Below are positions 10,155 to 18,307 of a stretch of DNA of 64,000 bases, one piece after another (the stretch's first letter is position 1; each line of letters begins with the position of its first letter). The DNA comes from JAVBKX01 sp031553835 (GTDB lineage: Bacteria; Bacteroidota; Bacteroidia; Bacteroidales; Azobacteroidaceae). Where the stretch lies: contig JAVBKX010000016.1 in the NCBI GenBank assembly GCA_031553835.1, forward strand, positions 124,001 through 188,000, given 5' to 3'. A program made the position numbers and the translations under genes. The notes beneath the pieces are model-generated. The model was not told the DNA's origin. It saw only the letters and a program-made list of their open reading frames with translations, and did not search any database.

Positions 10155-10766
10155 ATGAAAAATGATTTGTTTGAAGTGTGTATTGAAGAGGAATTTCCTT
10201 GTAGTCCTAATGTTTCACTGATGGATTCTCCGAAAAATAATAACATTGACTTCTCCGAAATCTATCTTAAGTATTATTGTAAATTAATGAGATTTGCTGC
10301 GGAATTTGTTGCTTTTGAGGAAGATGCCAAAGATATTATTCAAGATGTATTTGTAAACCTTTGGGAGAGAAAAGATTCATTCACATATATCCAGAATGTG
10401 AATGCTTATGTGTTTAGATTAACAAGAAATAAATGTATCGATTATTTGAAACACAGGATAATACAGGATAAATATGTGGCCAATATACAATCGGCCTATG
10501 AACAAGAGCTTTATTTGAAATTACAATCCTTGGAAGAATTTGATGTAAACATTGTATTTGGAGAGAATCTTGATAAAATAATTGCCAGGGCAATAAATTC
10601 TTTGCCGGGCAGATGTCGTGAAATATTTTTATTGAGCCGCTACGAAGGTTTGAAATATAAAGAAATTTCGGGACGTTTAAATTTATCTATTAATACTATT
10701 GAAACGCAAATGAGTATTGCCTTGAGAAAACTTAGACGAGAACTTAAATCGTATTTATCTGCATGA
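10155..10766 (+). CDS. ECF RNA polymerase sigma factor
   Basis: Sigma-70 family ECF factor of the Bacteroidota-expanded group, directing RNA polymerase to dedicated promoters. Of 203 residues, region 2 lies at about 35-100 (YCKLMRFAAEFVAFEEDAKD, then IIQDVFVNLWERKDSF). Region 4 lies at about 148-200 (LPGRCREIFLLSRYEGLKYK, then EISGRLNLSINTIETQM), including its helix-turn-helix. The N-terminus (first 30 residues) is an extra acidic stretch. It is divergent from GH2 and 79 bases upstream of an anti-sigma stub, between two copies of the TTTRRYGGT-N15-CGTY motif. I infer that it reads those motifs and so controls the PUL. In related loci such factors answer to a FecR-type anti-sigma and an STN-bearing TonB receptor; neither is intact here. 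Confidence 0.9.
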   Translation: MKNDLFEVCIEEEFPCSPNVSLMDSPKNNNIDFSEIYLKYYCKLMRFAAEFVAFEEDAKDIIQDVFVNLWERKDSFTYIQNVNAYVFRLTRNKCIDYLKHRIIQDKYVANIQSAYEQELYLKLQSLEEFDVNIVFGENLDKIIARAINSLPGRCREIFLLSRYEGLKYKEISGRLNLSINTIETQMSIALRKLRRELKSYLSA

Positions 10767-10786
10767 GTTGTTCATAATTTGCTTTT

Positions 10787-10814
10787 TTTGGCGGTATGAT
10801 TTTATATAATCGTT
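10787..10814 (+). promoter_or_regulatory. ECF-type promoter motif, site B (anti-sigma/GH92)
   Basis: TTTGGCGGT, 15 bases, CGTT, in the gap between the sigma gene and the anti-sigma stub. The CGTT ends 31 bases before the ATG at 10846. It should drive the stub and the GH92 gene behind it. Confidence 0.65.
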
Positions 10815-10845
10815 CTTTAATTGTAAAGAAAATACAAATTATGTA

Positions 10846-11067
10846 ATGATAAATACATTAACTAAATACTTTGCAGGAGAATTGTCTGCAAAGGAAACCG
10901 AACTATTCCTGTCAGATGTTGGTGCTGATGTGGATCTTAAAAAAAAATTGATCGAAGTCCAACAATTAATAATGTTAACAAACCTATTGTCCAGAAAAGG
11001 AGATGAAGAACGGGCACAGTTGAGTTTTTCACGCTTTATGAGGATGCAAAAGGAAAATTCAAACTAA
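10846..11067 (+). pseudogene. Anti-sigma factor stub (N-terminal domain only)
   Basis: A 73-residue frame starting MINTLTKYFAGELSAKET, which is how FecR-type anti-sigma factors of Bacteroidota begin: a small helical sigma-binding domain. Normal members run about 300-400 residues, with a transmembrane helix near residue 90 and a periplasmic FecR domain; both are absent. After the stop, another frame stays open to about 11168 and reads a hydrophobic stretch (CIISIPLVCVARFV), so a frameshift plus a large deletion is likely. It could still be made as a soluble sigma-binding peptide. It lies 31 bases after an ECF-type motif and 117 bases before GH92. Family placement rests on the N-terminal pattern and position only. 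Confidence 0.55.
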
Positions 11068-11184
11068 ATGGGCAGGGATGTATTATATCTATTCCTTTAG
11101 TTTGTGTGGCAAGATTTGTCCAACAGACTTATATTGTTGATGAGTATTGTGATATGGATGCATTTTAATAAATGAAATAATAAC

Positions 11185-13527
11185 ATGCGTAGCGCTATTT
11201 TGAGTTTTTGTATTAGTTGTGTGTGTGTGTCTTTGATGTTTTGTTCTTCGAAAGAGAGCAAGGTTGTTGATTTTAATCCTTCCGATTATGTAAATCCGTT
11301 TATAGGAGCCAGCACCAGCATAGGTGATGCCGGAATATATCACGGATTAGGAAAAACATTTCCCGGAGCAACCACTCCTTACGGAATGGTGCAGGTTAGC
11401 CCGAATACGATTACCGGAGGCGATAACAGCCCCGGATACAGCTATGAACACAAAACCATAGAAGGATTTGCATTTACTCAAATGAGCGGAGTGGGATGGT
11501 TTGGAGACTTAGGTAACTTTCTGGTAATGCCAACCACCGGCAGCTTGCACACCATTGCCGGAAAAGAAGACGGAAGCATTAATGGATACCGTTCCTTGTA
11601 TAATAAAGAAACGGAAACTGCTAAAGCGGGTTATTACTCCGTAGAATTGACAGATTATAGCATACAGGCGGAAAGTTCGGCAACTCCTCGTTGCGGCATT
11701 TTGAAATTTACGTTTCCGGAAAACGAACAATCCCGCATTCAGATAGATCTGGCGCGCAGGGTAGGAGGAACTTCCACCCGTCAGTACATTCAGGTGGTGG
11801 ATGACTATACCATCAAAGGATGGATGCGATGTACTCCTGATGGCGGAGGATGGGGAGACGGCGAAGGAAATACGAATTATACGGTTCATTTTTATGCCCG
11901 ATTCAGCAAACCGTTGTGTAATTATGGCTTCTGGAGCGCGGATATTCCGGATAATTGGAAACGTAAAAAAAATGATGCAGTAAGTCTTCCCTATTTGAAG
12001 AAAATATCGAAATCGGCTGTTATACAAGGACAAAAAGAACTCGAAGGAAAGCATATAGGATTTTTCAGCGAATTTCCGACAAAAGATAAAGAAGAAGTGA
12101 CGTTGAAAGTCGGTATTTCTTTTGTGGATATGGATGGAGCCGAAAGAAACTTTCAATCGGAGATTTCGGATAAATCTTTTACGGAAGTGAAAGATACCGC
12201 GAAAAAAATGTGGGATAAAGAGTTAAGCCGCATTTGTGTTTCCGGTGGAACGGAAGATGAAAAAACGGTCTTCTATACCGCTTTGTATCATACGATGATT
12301 GACCCCCGTATCTATTCGGATGTAGATGGACGTTACATTGGTGGAGATGGTAAAATATATAATGGCAATGAAGCGTCATTTACCAAAAGAACCATTTTCA
12401 GTGGATGGGATGTATTCAGAAGTCAATATCCCTTACAAACCATTATCAATCCCGCATTGGTGAGTGATCAACTAAATTCTCTCATTACACTTGCGGAGCA
12501 AAACGGAAAAAAATATTTCGAGCGTTGGGAAATCCTCAATGCCTATTCCGGCTGTATGATAGGAAATCCTGCCCTTTCCGTATTGGCAGATGCTTATGTG
12601 AAAGGTATCCGTACGTATGATATCGATAAAGCCTATCAATATGCCGTAAATACTTCTTCCGGATTTGGAAATGATAAACTGGGTTATTCTGCAACTCCGC
12701 TTTGTATATCTCATACATTGGAATATGCATATACAGATTGGTGTATTGCTCAAATTGCAAAAGAACTGGGAAAAGCGGACGATGTACAAAAATTCATGCA
12801 AAAGTCGCAAGCATACCGCAATATTTTTGATGCTGACAAAGGCTGGTTTCGTCCTCGTCTGGAAGATGGCTCTTGGGAGCCTTGGCCTGAACAAGGCCGG
12901 ATAAAGGAATGGTATGGTTGTATCGAATCTAATCCTTATCAACAGGGATGGTTTGTTCCTCATGATGTGAATGGTATGGTGGAATTGATGGGTGGAAAAG
13001 ATAAAGTGATTGCGGATTTGACTGATTTTTTTGAGAAAACGCCTGCCAACATGCTTTGGAATGATTATTATAACCATGCTAACGAACCGGTTCATTTTGT
13101 GCCATTCCTGTTCAATCAATTGGACGCGCCCTGGCTCACGCAAAAATGGACTCGTTTTATTTGTGAAAAAGCATATTCCAACAAAGTGGAAGGAATTGTG
13201 GGCAATGAAGATGTCGGACAAATGTCGGCATGGTACATCCTTGCAGCATCAGGTATCCATCCGGCTTGTCCCGGAAGTACGAGACAAGAGATTACCAGTC
13301 CGGTGTTTGATTGCATCGAATTTAAATTGGATTCTAAGTACTGTTCGGGAGAGAAATTTACAATTATTGCGCACGATAACAGTCCGAAAAATATTTACAT
13401 TCAGAAAATCAGGTTGAATGGGAAAGAATACCCTCATTGTTATATCGATTTTGCCGATATAGCAGCGGGAGGAACACTGGAACTTTTTATGGGAAATGAA
13501 CCGAATACAAATTTTGGAAAAATTTAG
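11185..13527 (+). CDS. GH92 alpha-mannosidase, lipoprotein-like
   Basis: Calcium-dependent exo-alpha-mannosidase of family GH92, removing mannose from N-glycans or mannans. The product has 780 residues; the leader ends in SLMFCSS, a likely lipobox, so it is probably an outer-membrane or periplasmic lipoprotein. The N-terminal beta-sandwich carries YVNPFIGA and FPGATTPYGMVQVSP. The (alpha/alpha)6 catalytic domain carries WEILNAYSGCMIGNPA near 447, HANEPVHFVPFLFN near 632 and GNEDVGQMSAWY near 672, where the family has its acid/base and metal-binding residues. All expected motifs are present. It is downstream of the anti-sigma stub and site B, so it is probably under ECF control. Linkage specificity (1,2/1,3/1,6) cannot be told from sequence. 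Confidence 0.92.
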   Translation: MRSAILSFCISCVCVSLMFCSSKESKVVDFNPSDYVNPFIGASTSIGDAGIYHGLGKTFPGATTPYGMVQVSPNTITGGDNSPGYSYEHKTIEGFAFTQMSGVGWFGDLGNFLVMPTTGSLHTIAGKEDGSINGYRSLYNKETETAKAGYYSVELTDYSIQAESSATPRCGILKFTFPENEQSRIQIDLARRVGGTSTRQYIQVVDDYTIKGWMRCTPDGGGWGDGEGNTNYTVHFYARFSKPLCNYGFWSADIPDNWKRKKNDAVSLPYLKKISKSAVIQGQKELEGKHIGFFSEFPTKDKEEVTLKVGISFVDMDGAERNFQSEISDKSFTEVKDTAKKMWDKELSRICVSGGTEDEKTVFYTALYHTMIDPRIYSDVDGRYIGGDGKIYNGNEASFTKRTIFSGWDVFRSQYPLQTIINPALVSDQLNSLITLAEQNGKKYFERWEILNAYSGCMIGNPALSVLADAYVKGIRTYDIDKAYQYAVNTSSGFGNDKLGYSATPLCISHTLEYAYTDWCIAQIAKELGKADDVQKFMQKSQAYRNIFDADKGWFRPRLEDGSWEPWPEQGRIKEWYGCIESNPYQQGWFVPHDVNGMVELMGGKDKVIADLTDFFEKTPANMLWNDYYNHANEPVHFVPFLFNQLDAPWLTQKWTRFICEKAYSNKVEGIVGNEDVGQMSAWYILAASGIHPACPGSTRQEITSPVFDCIEFKLDSKYCSGEKFTIIAHDNSPKNIYIQKIRLNGKEYPHCYIDFADIAAGGTLELFMGNEPNTNFGKI

Positions 13528-13553
13528 TAATCAATTATCATCAGAGTATCGCC

Positions 13554-13979
13554 ATGAAATATAATTTAATTACTCTGTTTTTGTTATTAACGGGCTATCT
13601 CCAGGCTCAAAATGTAAACTATGTTTACGACAATGCGGGAAACCGGATTTCGAGAACGATTATCATTTCATCAAGAGCTCCGGTTGCTCCCCAGGAATCT
13701 GAAAGCTCCTTTTTTCAGGAAATATTGTCTGATCATACCATAAAAATCTATCCAAATCCCACCAAGGGCTGGCTGTCGGTCGAAATTCCCGGAATTTCTT
13801 CCGACTTTACCGGGGAAATCCGCTTATTTGATGCAAATGGACGAGTTATTCAGCAGCGAACAGTCGATTCGCGGAGAATGGATTTTGATTTAAGTAATGT
13901 GGTCAACGGAATCTATTTTATGCAGATCATAGTGGATGGACAAACGACAAGATGGAAAGTGATTAAGATACCATTTTAG
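13554..13979 (+). CDS. Small secreted protein with YD motif and T9SS sorting domain
   Basis: 141 residues. A signal peptide (1-18, ending LQAQ) is followed by a single YD-repeat-like motif (YVYDNAGNRISRT) and, from about residue 60, a T9SS type A sorting domain (IKIYPNPTKGWLSVEI ... NGIYFMQI). It would be exported through the type IX system and anchored on the surface. It lies 26 bases after GH92 and just before an RHS remnant. Similar short YD/T9SS proteins accompany RHS genes in related bacteria, so I link it to the RHS module rather than to glycan use. Function unknown. Confidence 0.75.
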   Translation: MKYNLITLFLLLTGYLQAQNVNYVYDNAGNRISRTIIISSRAPVAPQESESSFFQEILSDHTIKIYPNPTKGWLSVEIPGISSDFTGEIRLFDANGRVIQQRTVDSRRMDFDLSNVVNGIYFMQIIVDGQTTRWKVIKIPF

Positions 13980-13988
13980 CAAGGTTAT

Positions 13989-14207
13989 GTTTTCGTAGTA
14001 CGAAAACCCCAGTTGGACGTAGTCTAATGAAATGGATAGGTTCGGCGTAGCGTCTTTCGCTATGTCGTGTTGGAAGCAAAGCTCTTGCTTTGCAACAAAA
14101 TATTTACTAAAATATGAAATGTGAAATAATTGTACAAATAGAGGTGTTGAAGGAAGACAAGGCTGGAGCCTTGTTTTTAACGCGACGTAGCGAAAGACGC
14201 TACGCCG
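13989..14207. repeat. Cluster of five hairpins (REP-like)
   Basis: Perfect or near-perfect short palindromes follow each other: 13989-14007 (9-bp stem, 1-base loop), 14043-14067, 14076-14093 (7-bp stem), 14158-14173 (6-bp stem followed by TTTTT) and 14183-14207. The second and fifth are inverted copies of one 25-base unit (24 of 25 matches), each itself a hairpin (TAGCG/CGCTA stems). They sit exactly at the broken 5' end of the RHS remnant. Confidence 0.75.
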
Positions 14208-15483
14208 ATCCAGGGACTTTCCAGAATTTGGGCAACAGCTTTGATGCTGCCAAAGGAAATCTGACTTACCGGAAGGATAACAAGGTGAATATCCAGGAAA
14301 ATTTCACCTACGACAACCTGAACCGCCTGACCGGTTTTGCCGGCAAAACAGTCGGCTACGATACTAAAGGCAATTTAACATCGAAATCTGATGTGGGGAC
14401 ATTTTCTTACAAAATCGAAGACCGATTTGCAGCCCATTCAACGATTTATCTTGGAGGCGATTATTATACAGCGCCGGCTATTTATATGAAGAACGCTTCG
14501 GGAAGTTGGGCTCTTTATAATCTTTGTAGAGATCATTTGGGAAGTCTTACCCATGGACTCAGCAGCGGTGGCGCTTTGATACAGGAACAGAGTTATGATG
14601 CCTGGGGGCGATTCCTAAGCCCTGGCCCTTATGTTCAGGCGCCGGATTTTACCCTGAGCTTAAACCGGCATTCGTATTGCCTGAATAATCCACTGAGGTA
14701 TACAGACCCCAACGGGGAGTTTATTTGGACTATAATCAATGGTGTCAAGGATTTTCTAAGAAACACTTTTGTAAATGTTTGGAGCCAGGGCTTCAACGCT
14801 TGGTCCAATGGAGATAATTGGCACTCTACGAAAATGGCATGGAAAATAGAAATGGGATTATTTAAGGGAGATTTCAAACAAATCGTATCACGTTTTACAT
14901 GGGAGTTGCCGCAAACTCTATTAGGTTATACAGTCAGCGGTGTTCACAATACTTTTGACGGAGTAAAGAGTGTAACCTATTACGGCGGAGCAACAGCGGT
15001 AGAATCTTATTCGGAAAATTGGGGAGGATTTACTTTGGGAAGTTATATTAACGGACATCGAGGTCTTCAGGCTGACCCCAATAATTCATTATTCCAACAT
15101 GAATACGGACATTATTTACAAAGCCAAAGTTCAGGACTGTTTTATTTGCAACGCTATGCTCTTCCAAGCCTCATCGATGCAATGGGGGATTCAAACCACA
15201 AATATCATGCCGTAGAACAGGATGCCAATATCAGGGCTTACAAGTATTTTATGAACAATGTTGACGGATTTAATGCTACTGCTGATGGAATAAACTATCC
15301 TAATGGTCAATGGCATAGTGATTCCAATCCTATAAAAGGCTATAATTGGTGTTTGGATTACAACGATGCTGCCATCAATTAGCATTGAAGAAAGGGCTTG
15401 TCCGTCCTAAATGGTGGGATTATGTATTGGGACCAACCGTAGTAATCCCCGGAATAATTAATGTGTTGAATTTAAAACAATAA
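14114..15483 (+). pseudogene. RHS core remnant with HExxH C-terminal domain
   Basis: Open frame 14114-15382 (422 codons), but only from about 14207 does it look like an RHS protein (NLGNSFDAAKGNLTYRKDN, then FTYDNLNRLTGFAGKTVGYD). The codons before that are the hairpin cluster, so the ATG is spurious. Core motifs follow: GGDYYTAPAIY, RDHLGSLTHGLSS and SYDAWGRFLSPGPYVQAP. The last fuses two sites normally some 40-50 residues apart, so the segment with NARLYDPALGRF was deleted. The C-terminal domain has HEYGH (a zinc-protease HExxH pattern) and a late AVEQDANIRAYKYF. After the TAG at 15380 another frame continues RPKWWDYVLGPTVVIPG to a TAA at 15481, so a frameshift removed the tail. Probably a dead toxin-delivery gene cassette. 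Confidence 0.7.
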
Positions 15484-15511
15484 AAAATATGAAAAATATA
15501 AATAAATTTTG

Positions 15512-15671
15512 TCAACTGTTTTTAGGCTTAAACAAAATAAGAATCAACCTAAAATCGACATAACTCTAAAAACAGTCAACCTAAGACAGAGATAATGGTT
15601 AAATCTGTTAACCTTTTTCAGAGATAAGAAGAAAAGTAGTCAACCTTTTTCAGGGAACTACACTTCCTTAT
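15512..15671. repeat. Degenerate 32-bp tandem array, five units
   Basis: TCAAC-type unit starts fall at 15512, 15544, 15576, 15608 and 15640, exactly 32 bases apart. Units begin TCAACC (twice varied to TCAACT and TTAACC). Units 3-5 share CAGAGATAA or CAGGGA ten bases in. The remaining bases have diverged. No spacers, so it is not a CRISPR array. It fills the gap between the RHS remnant and GH92. Confidence 0.75.
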
Positions 15672-15688
15672 TGGCAGGGTCGCTGCTT

Positions 15689-15803
15689 CTAAGGAAGCAG
15701 GGCGGTTGCCTCTAAGGAAGCAGAGACCTTACGACTAAGGAAGCGCCAGCCTTACCTCAAGGAGGTAAGAGCATTGCTTCCTGGAAGTAAGACAGGTGTA
15801 AAT
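15689..15803. repeat. Degenerate 23-bp tandem array with hairpin junctions
   Basis: CTAAGGAAGC recurs at 15689, 15712 and 15735, exactly 23 bases apart; diverged units follow at 15758 and 15781. Unit junctions form small stem-loops, such as CTGCTTC/GAAGCAG, CCTTA/TAAGG and CTTACCTC/GAGGTAAG. The period is not a multiple of three, so it is not protein-coding. It ends 54 bases before the GH92 start. Confidence 0.75.
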
Positions 15804-15857
15804 AAGACACAGGGAAACCTTTTAAATCTGTTAAAGTAGAACTAATAGTTAAATAAC

Positions 15858-18128
15858 ATGAACAAAAAAATTGTGATTCTGGTAATTGTCTGTTGCGGAG
15901 CAATAGCATTACATGCTCAGAAAGATTTAGTACAGTATGTAAATACCCTGCAAGGAACCGATTCCCATTTTGGATTGAGTTATGGGAATACTTATGCAAC
16001 AACGGCTATGCCTTACGCTATGCATACATGGTCGGCTCAAACAGGACCCAACGGAGAAGGTTGGAAATATCAATATTTTGTGGATAACATCCGCGGATTT
16101 CAACAGGCGCATCAATGCAGCCCCTGGATGAGTGATTATGCTGTTTATTCTTTGATGCCGGTTATTGGAAAATTGACTGTTAATCAGAATGAAAGAGCAA
16201 CCAAGTTCAGCCATAAAAATGAAATTGCAAAACCTCATTATTATAAAGTAACGCTTGATAACGGCGTCACTACGGAAATGGCGCCTACCACACGGGGCGT
16301 ACATTTACGTTTCTCTTACCCGAAAAATGAAGAGGCTTATCTAGTATTGGACGGTTATACCGATATGAGTGAAATCAATATCGATCCGAAGAAAAAACAA
16401 ATTACAGGATGGGTAAATAACCAACGTTTCGTAAATAATTCTTCCACTTTCCGCAGCTATTTTGTTATTCAGTTCGATAAACCGTTTGAAGCGTATGGTA
16501 CCTGGGAAAACCAGGGTGATAAAGTCTTTTCCGGAGAAACAAAAGGCGCAGGTAAAGGATATGGCGCTTATATCAAGTTCAAAAAAGGGACTACGGTACA
16601 AGCTAAAGCTGCCTCCTCATATATTAGCTATGATCAAGCATGGATTACGTTCAACAGAGAATTAGGTAAAGATAAAAACTTGGAAGTAACCAAAGCGCGT
16701 GGTGAAAAAACCTGGAATGAGTTGTTAAATCGGGTGTTGGTTGAAGGCGGAACCGACGAACAAGTGAAAACATTCTATTCATGTTTGTTCCGCGCCAATC
16801 TTTTTTCCCGTAAATTCTACGAACGGGATGCCAATGACAATCCATACTATTACAGTCCTTACGACGGAAAAATTTATTCTGGCTATATGTACACTGATAA
16901 CGGACTTTGGGATACTTTCCGCTCACAATTTCCATTGACGAATATTTTGCATCCTACCATGCAGGGCAGATATATGAACGCGTTGCTGGATGCTCAGGAA
17001 CAATGCGGATGGTTACCATCCTGGTCGGCTCCGGGCGAAACAGGAGGAATGATCGGTAATCATGCGATTTCTTTATTGACAGATGCCTGGGCGAAAGGAA
17101 TCCGCTCTTTCGATCCGGACAGAGCGTTGAAAGCATATGCCCATGAAGCAATGAATAAAGGTCCTTGGGGAGGAGCGAATGGTCGTCCTTGCTGGAAAGA
17201 ATACTGGCAATTGGGCTTTATTCCTTATCCTCAATCTATGGGTTCTACCGCTCAAACGTTGGAACATGCTTATGACGACTGGTGCGGTTACGAATTGGCT
17301 CGCATGACGGGAGATCAATTCTATCAAAATGTATTTTCACGCCCGATGTATAATTATCAAAATGTATTTGACCCCGCTACCGGCTTTATGCGTGGTAAGG
17401 GAATAGACGGCAAGTGGACAGAACCGTTCAATCCTTATGAATGGGGAGGTCCTTATTGCGAAGGAAATGCCTGGCATTATACCTGGTCTGTATTCCATGA
17501 CGTACAGGGGTTGATTAATTTGTATGGTAGCGATAATAAACTTACAACCAAAATGGACTCGGTATTTTCCAATCCGTCGACGATTATTCCCGGAACTTAC
17601 GGAGGTATGATTCACGAAATGAAAGAAATGGAATTGGCTAATATGGGACAATACGCGCAGGGAAATCAACCCATACAGCACATGATTTTCTTGTACAGCT
17701 ATGCCGGCCAGCCCTGGAAAACCCAGTATTGGAGCCGCCAAATCATGAATAGACTTTACAATTCTACTGAAAGAGGATATCCCGGTGATGAAGATCAGGG
17801 AGGTATGTCTTCCTGGTATATTTTGAATGCCTTGGGTATTTACAGTGTTTGTCCGGGAACAGATCAATACGTGATTGGCAGCCCTTTGTTCAAAAAAGCG
17901 ACGATTACGATGGAAGATGGAAAGAAATTCATTATCGAGGCAAACAACAACTCAATGGATAATTATTATATCCAATCGGCTACGTTGAACGGAAAGCCAT
18001 TGAATAAAAACTATATCACATACAGCGATATAGTGAATGGTGGAATTGTGTGCTACGAAATGGCGGATCAACCCAATAAAACGAGAAATATAACGAAAGA
18101 CGCTTCGCCTTTTTCGTTGTCGAAGTAA
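15858..18128 (+). CDS. GH92 alpha-mannosidase
   Basis: Second GH92 exo-alpha-mannosidase, 756 residues, with a cleavable signal peptide (about 1-20, ending LHAQ) and no lipobox, so probably periplasmic. Family motifs: YVNTLQGTDS near 27, SAPGETGGMIGNHAISLLTD near 390, GNQPIQHMIFLYSYAGQPW near 600 and GDEDQGGMSSWY near 641, matching the GH92 acid/base and Asp-rich positions. It is clearly diverged from its two neighbours (for example TYATTAMPYAMHTW replaces the usual FPGATTPFGMV at the N-terminal domain), so it may cut a different linkage. It follows the tandem arrays; no promoter was recognised, so it may depend on read-through from upstream. Confidence 0.9.
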   Translation: MNKKIVILVIVCCGAIALHAQKDLVQYVNTLQGTDSHFGLSYGNTYATTAMPYAMHTWSAQTGPNGEGWKYQYFVDNIRGFQQAHQCSPWMSDYAVYSLMPVIGKLTVNQNERATKFSHKNEIAKPHYYKVTLDNGVTTEMAPTTRGVHLRFSYPKNEEAYLVLDGYTDMSEINIDPKKKQITGWVNNQRFVNNSSTFRSYFVIQFDKPFEAYGTWENQGDKVFSGETKGAGKGYGAYIKFKKGTTVQAKAASSYISYDQAWITFNRELGKDKNLEVTKARGEKTWNELLNRVLVEGGTDEQVKTFYSCLFRANLFSRKFYERDANDNPYYYSPYDGKIYSGYMYTDNGLWDTFRSQFPLTNILHPTMQGRYMNALLDAQEQCGWLPSWSAPGETGGMIGNHAISLLTDAWAKGIRSFDPDRALKAYAHEAMNKGPWGGANGRPCWKEYWQLGFIPYPQSMGSTAQTLEHAYDDWCGYELARMTGDQFYQNVFSRPMYNYQNVFDPATGFMRGKGIDGKWTEPFNPYEWGGPYCEGNAWHYTWSVFHDVQGLINLYGSDNKLTTKMDSVFSNPSTIIPGTYGGMIHEMKEMELANMGQYAQGNQPIQHMIFLYSYAGQPWKTQYWSRQIMNRLYNSTERGYPGDEDQGGMSSWYILNALGIYSVCPGTDQYVIGSPLFKKATITMEDGKKFIIEANNNSMDNYYIQSATLNGKPLNKNYITYSDIVNGGIVCYEMADQPNKTRNITKDASPFSLSK

Positions 18129-18153
18129 ACGCAGCCAAACAGAGACTTGATAG

Positions 18154-18279
18154 AACACGGATAACGCGGATTACACAGATTTTCACGGATTAAATTGTTG
18201 CTTTTTTCTGAATATGAATATATTACAGAAATATAGAAACAGTGAGTTTTCGTGTAATCCGTGTGATCTGTGTGAAATA
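18154..18279. repeat. Inverted copies of CGGATTACAC-type dispersed repeat
   Basis: Two arms, 18154-18191 and 18247-18279, resemble each other when one is reversed (about 21 of 24 positions in the best part, centred on CGGATTACAC). Sequences of this kind are scattered between genes in many genomes. It lies between two GH92 genes and has no visible coding content. Confidence 0.5.
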
Positions 18280-18307
18280 AGAAATTAATAAACTCAATAA
18301 TACAAAA

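Noticed and set aside
12472..13221. Long minus-strand open frame inside GH92 (249 codons)
   Set aside because: It is antisense to a clearly coding GH92 region, is rich in I, F, H and R, as shadow frames are, and has no domain or promoter.
14114..14206. ATG at 14114 as a real gene start
   Set aside because: The codons up to 14207 are made of hairpin repeats also found upstream; RHS similarity begins only after them.
15512..15803. Regular repeats suggesting a CRISPR array
   Set aside because: The units are contiguous and degenerate, with no unique spacers, no conserved 28-37 base repeat and no cas genes nearby.
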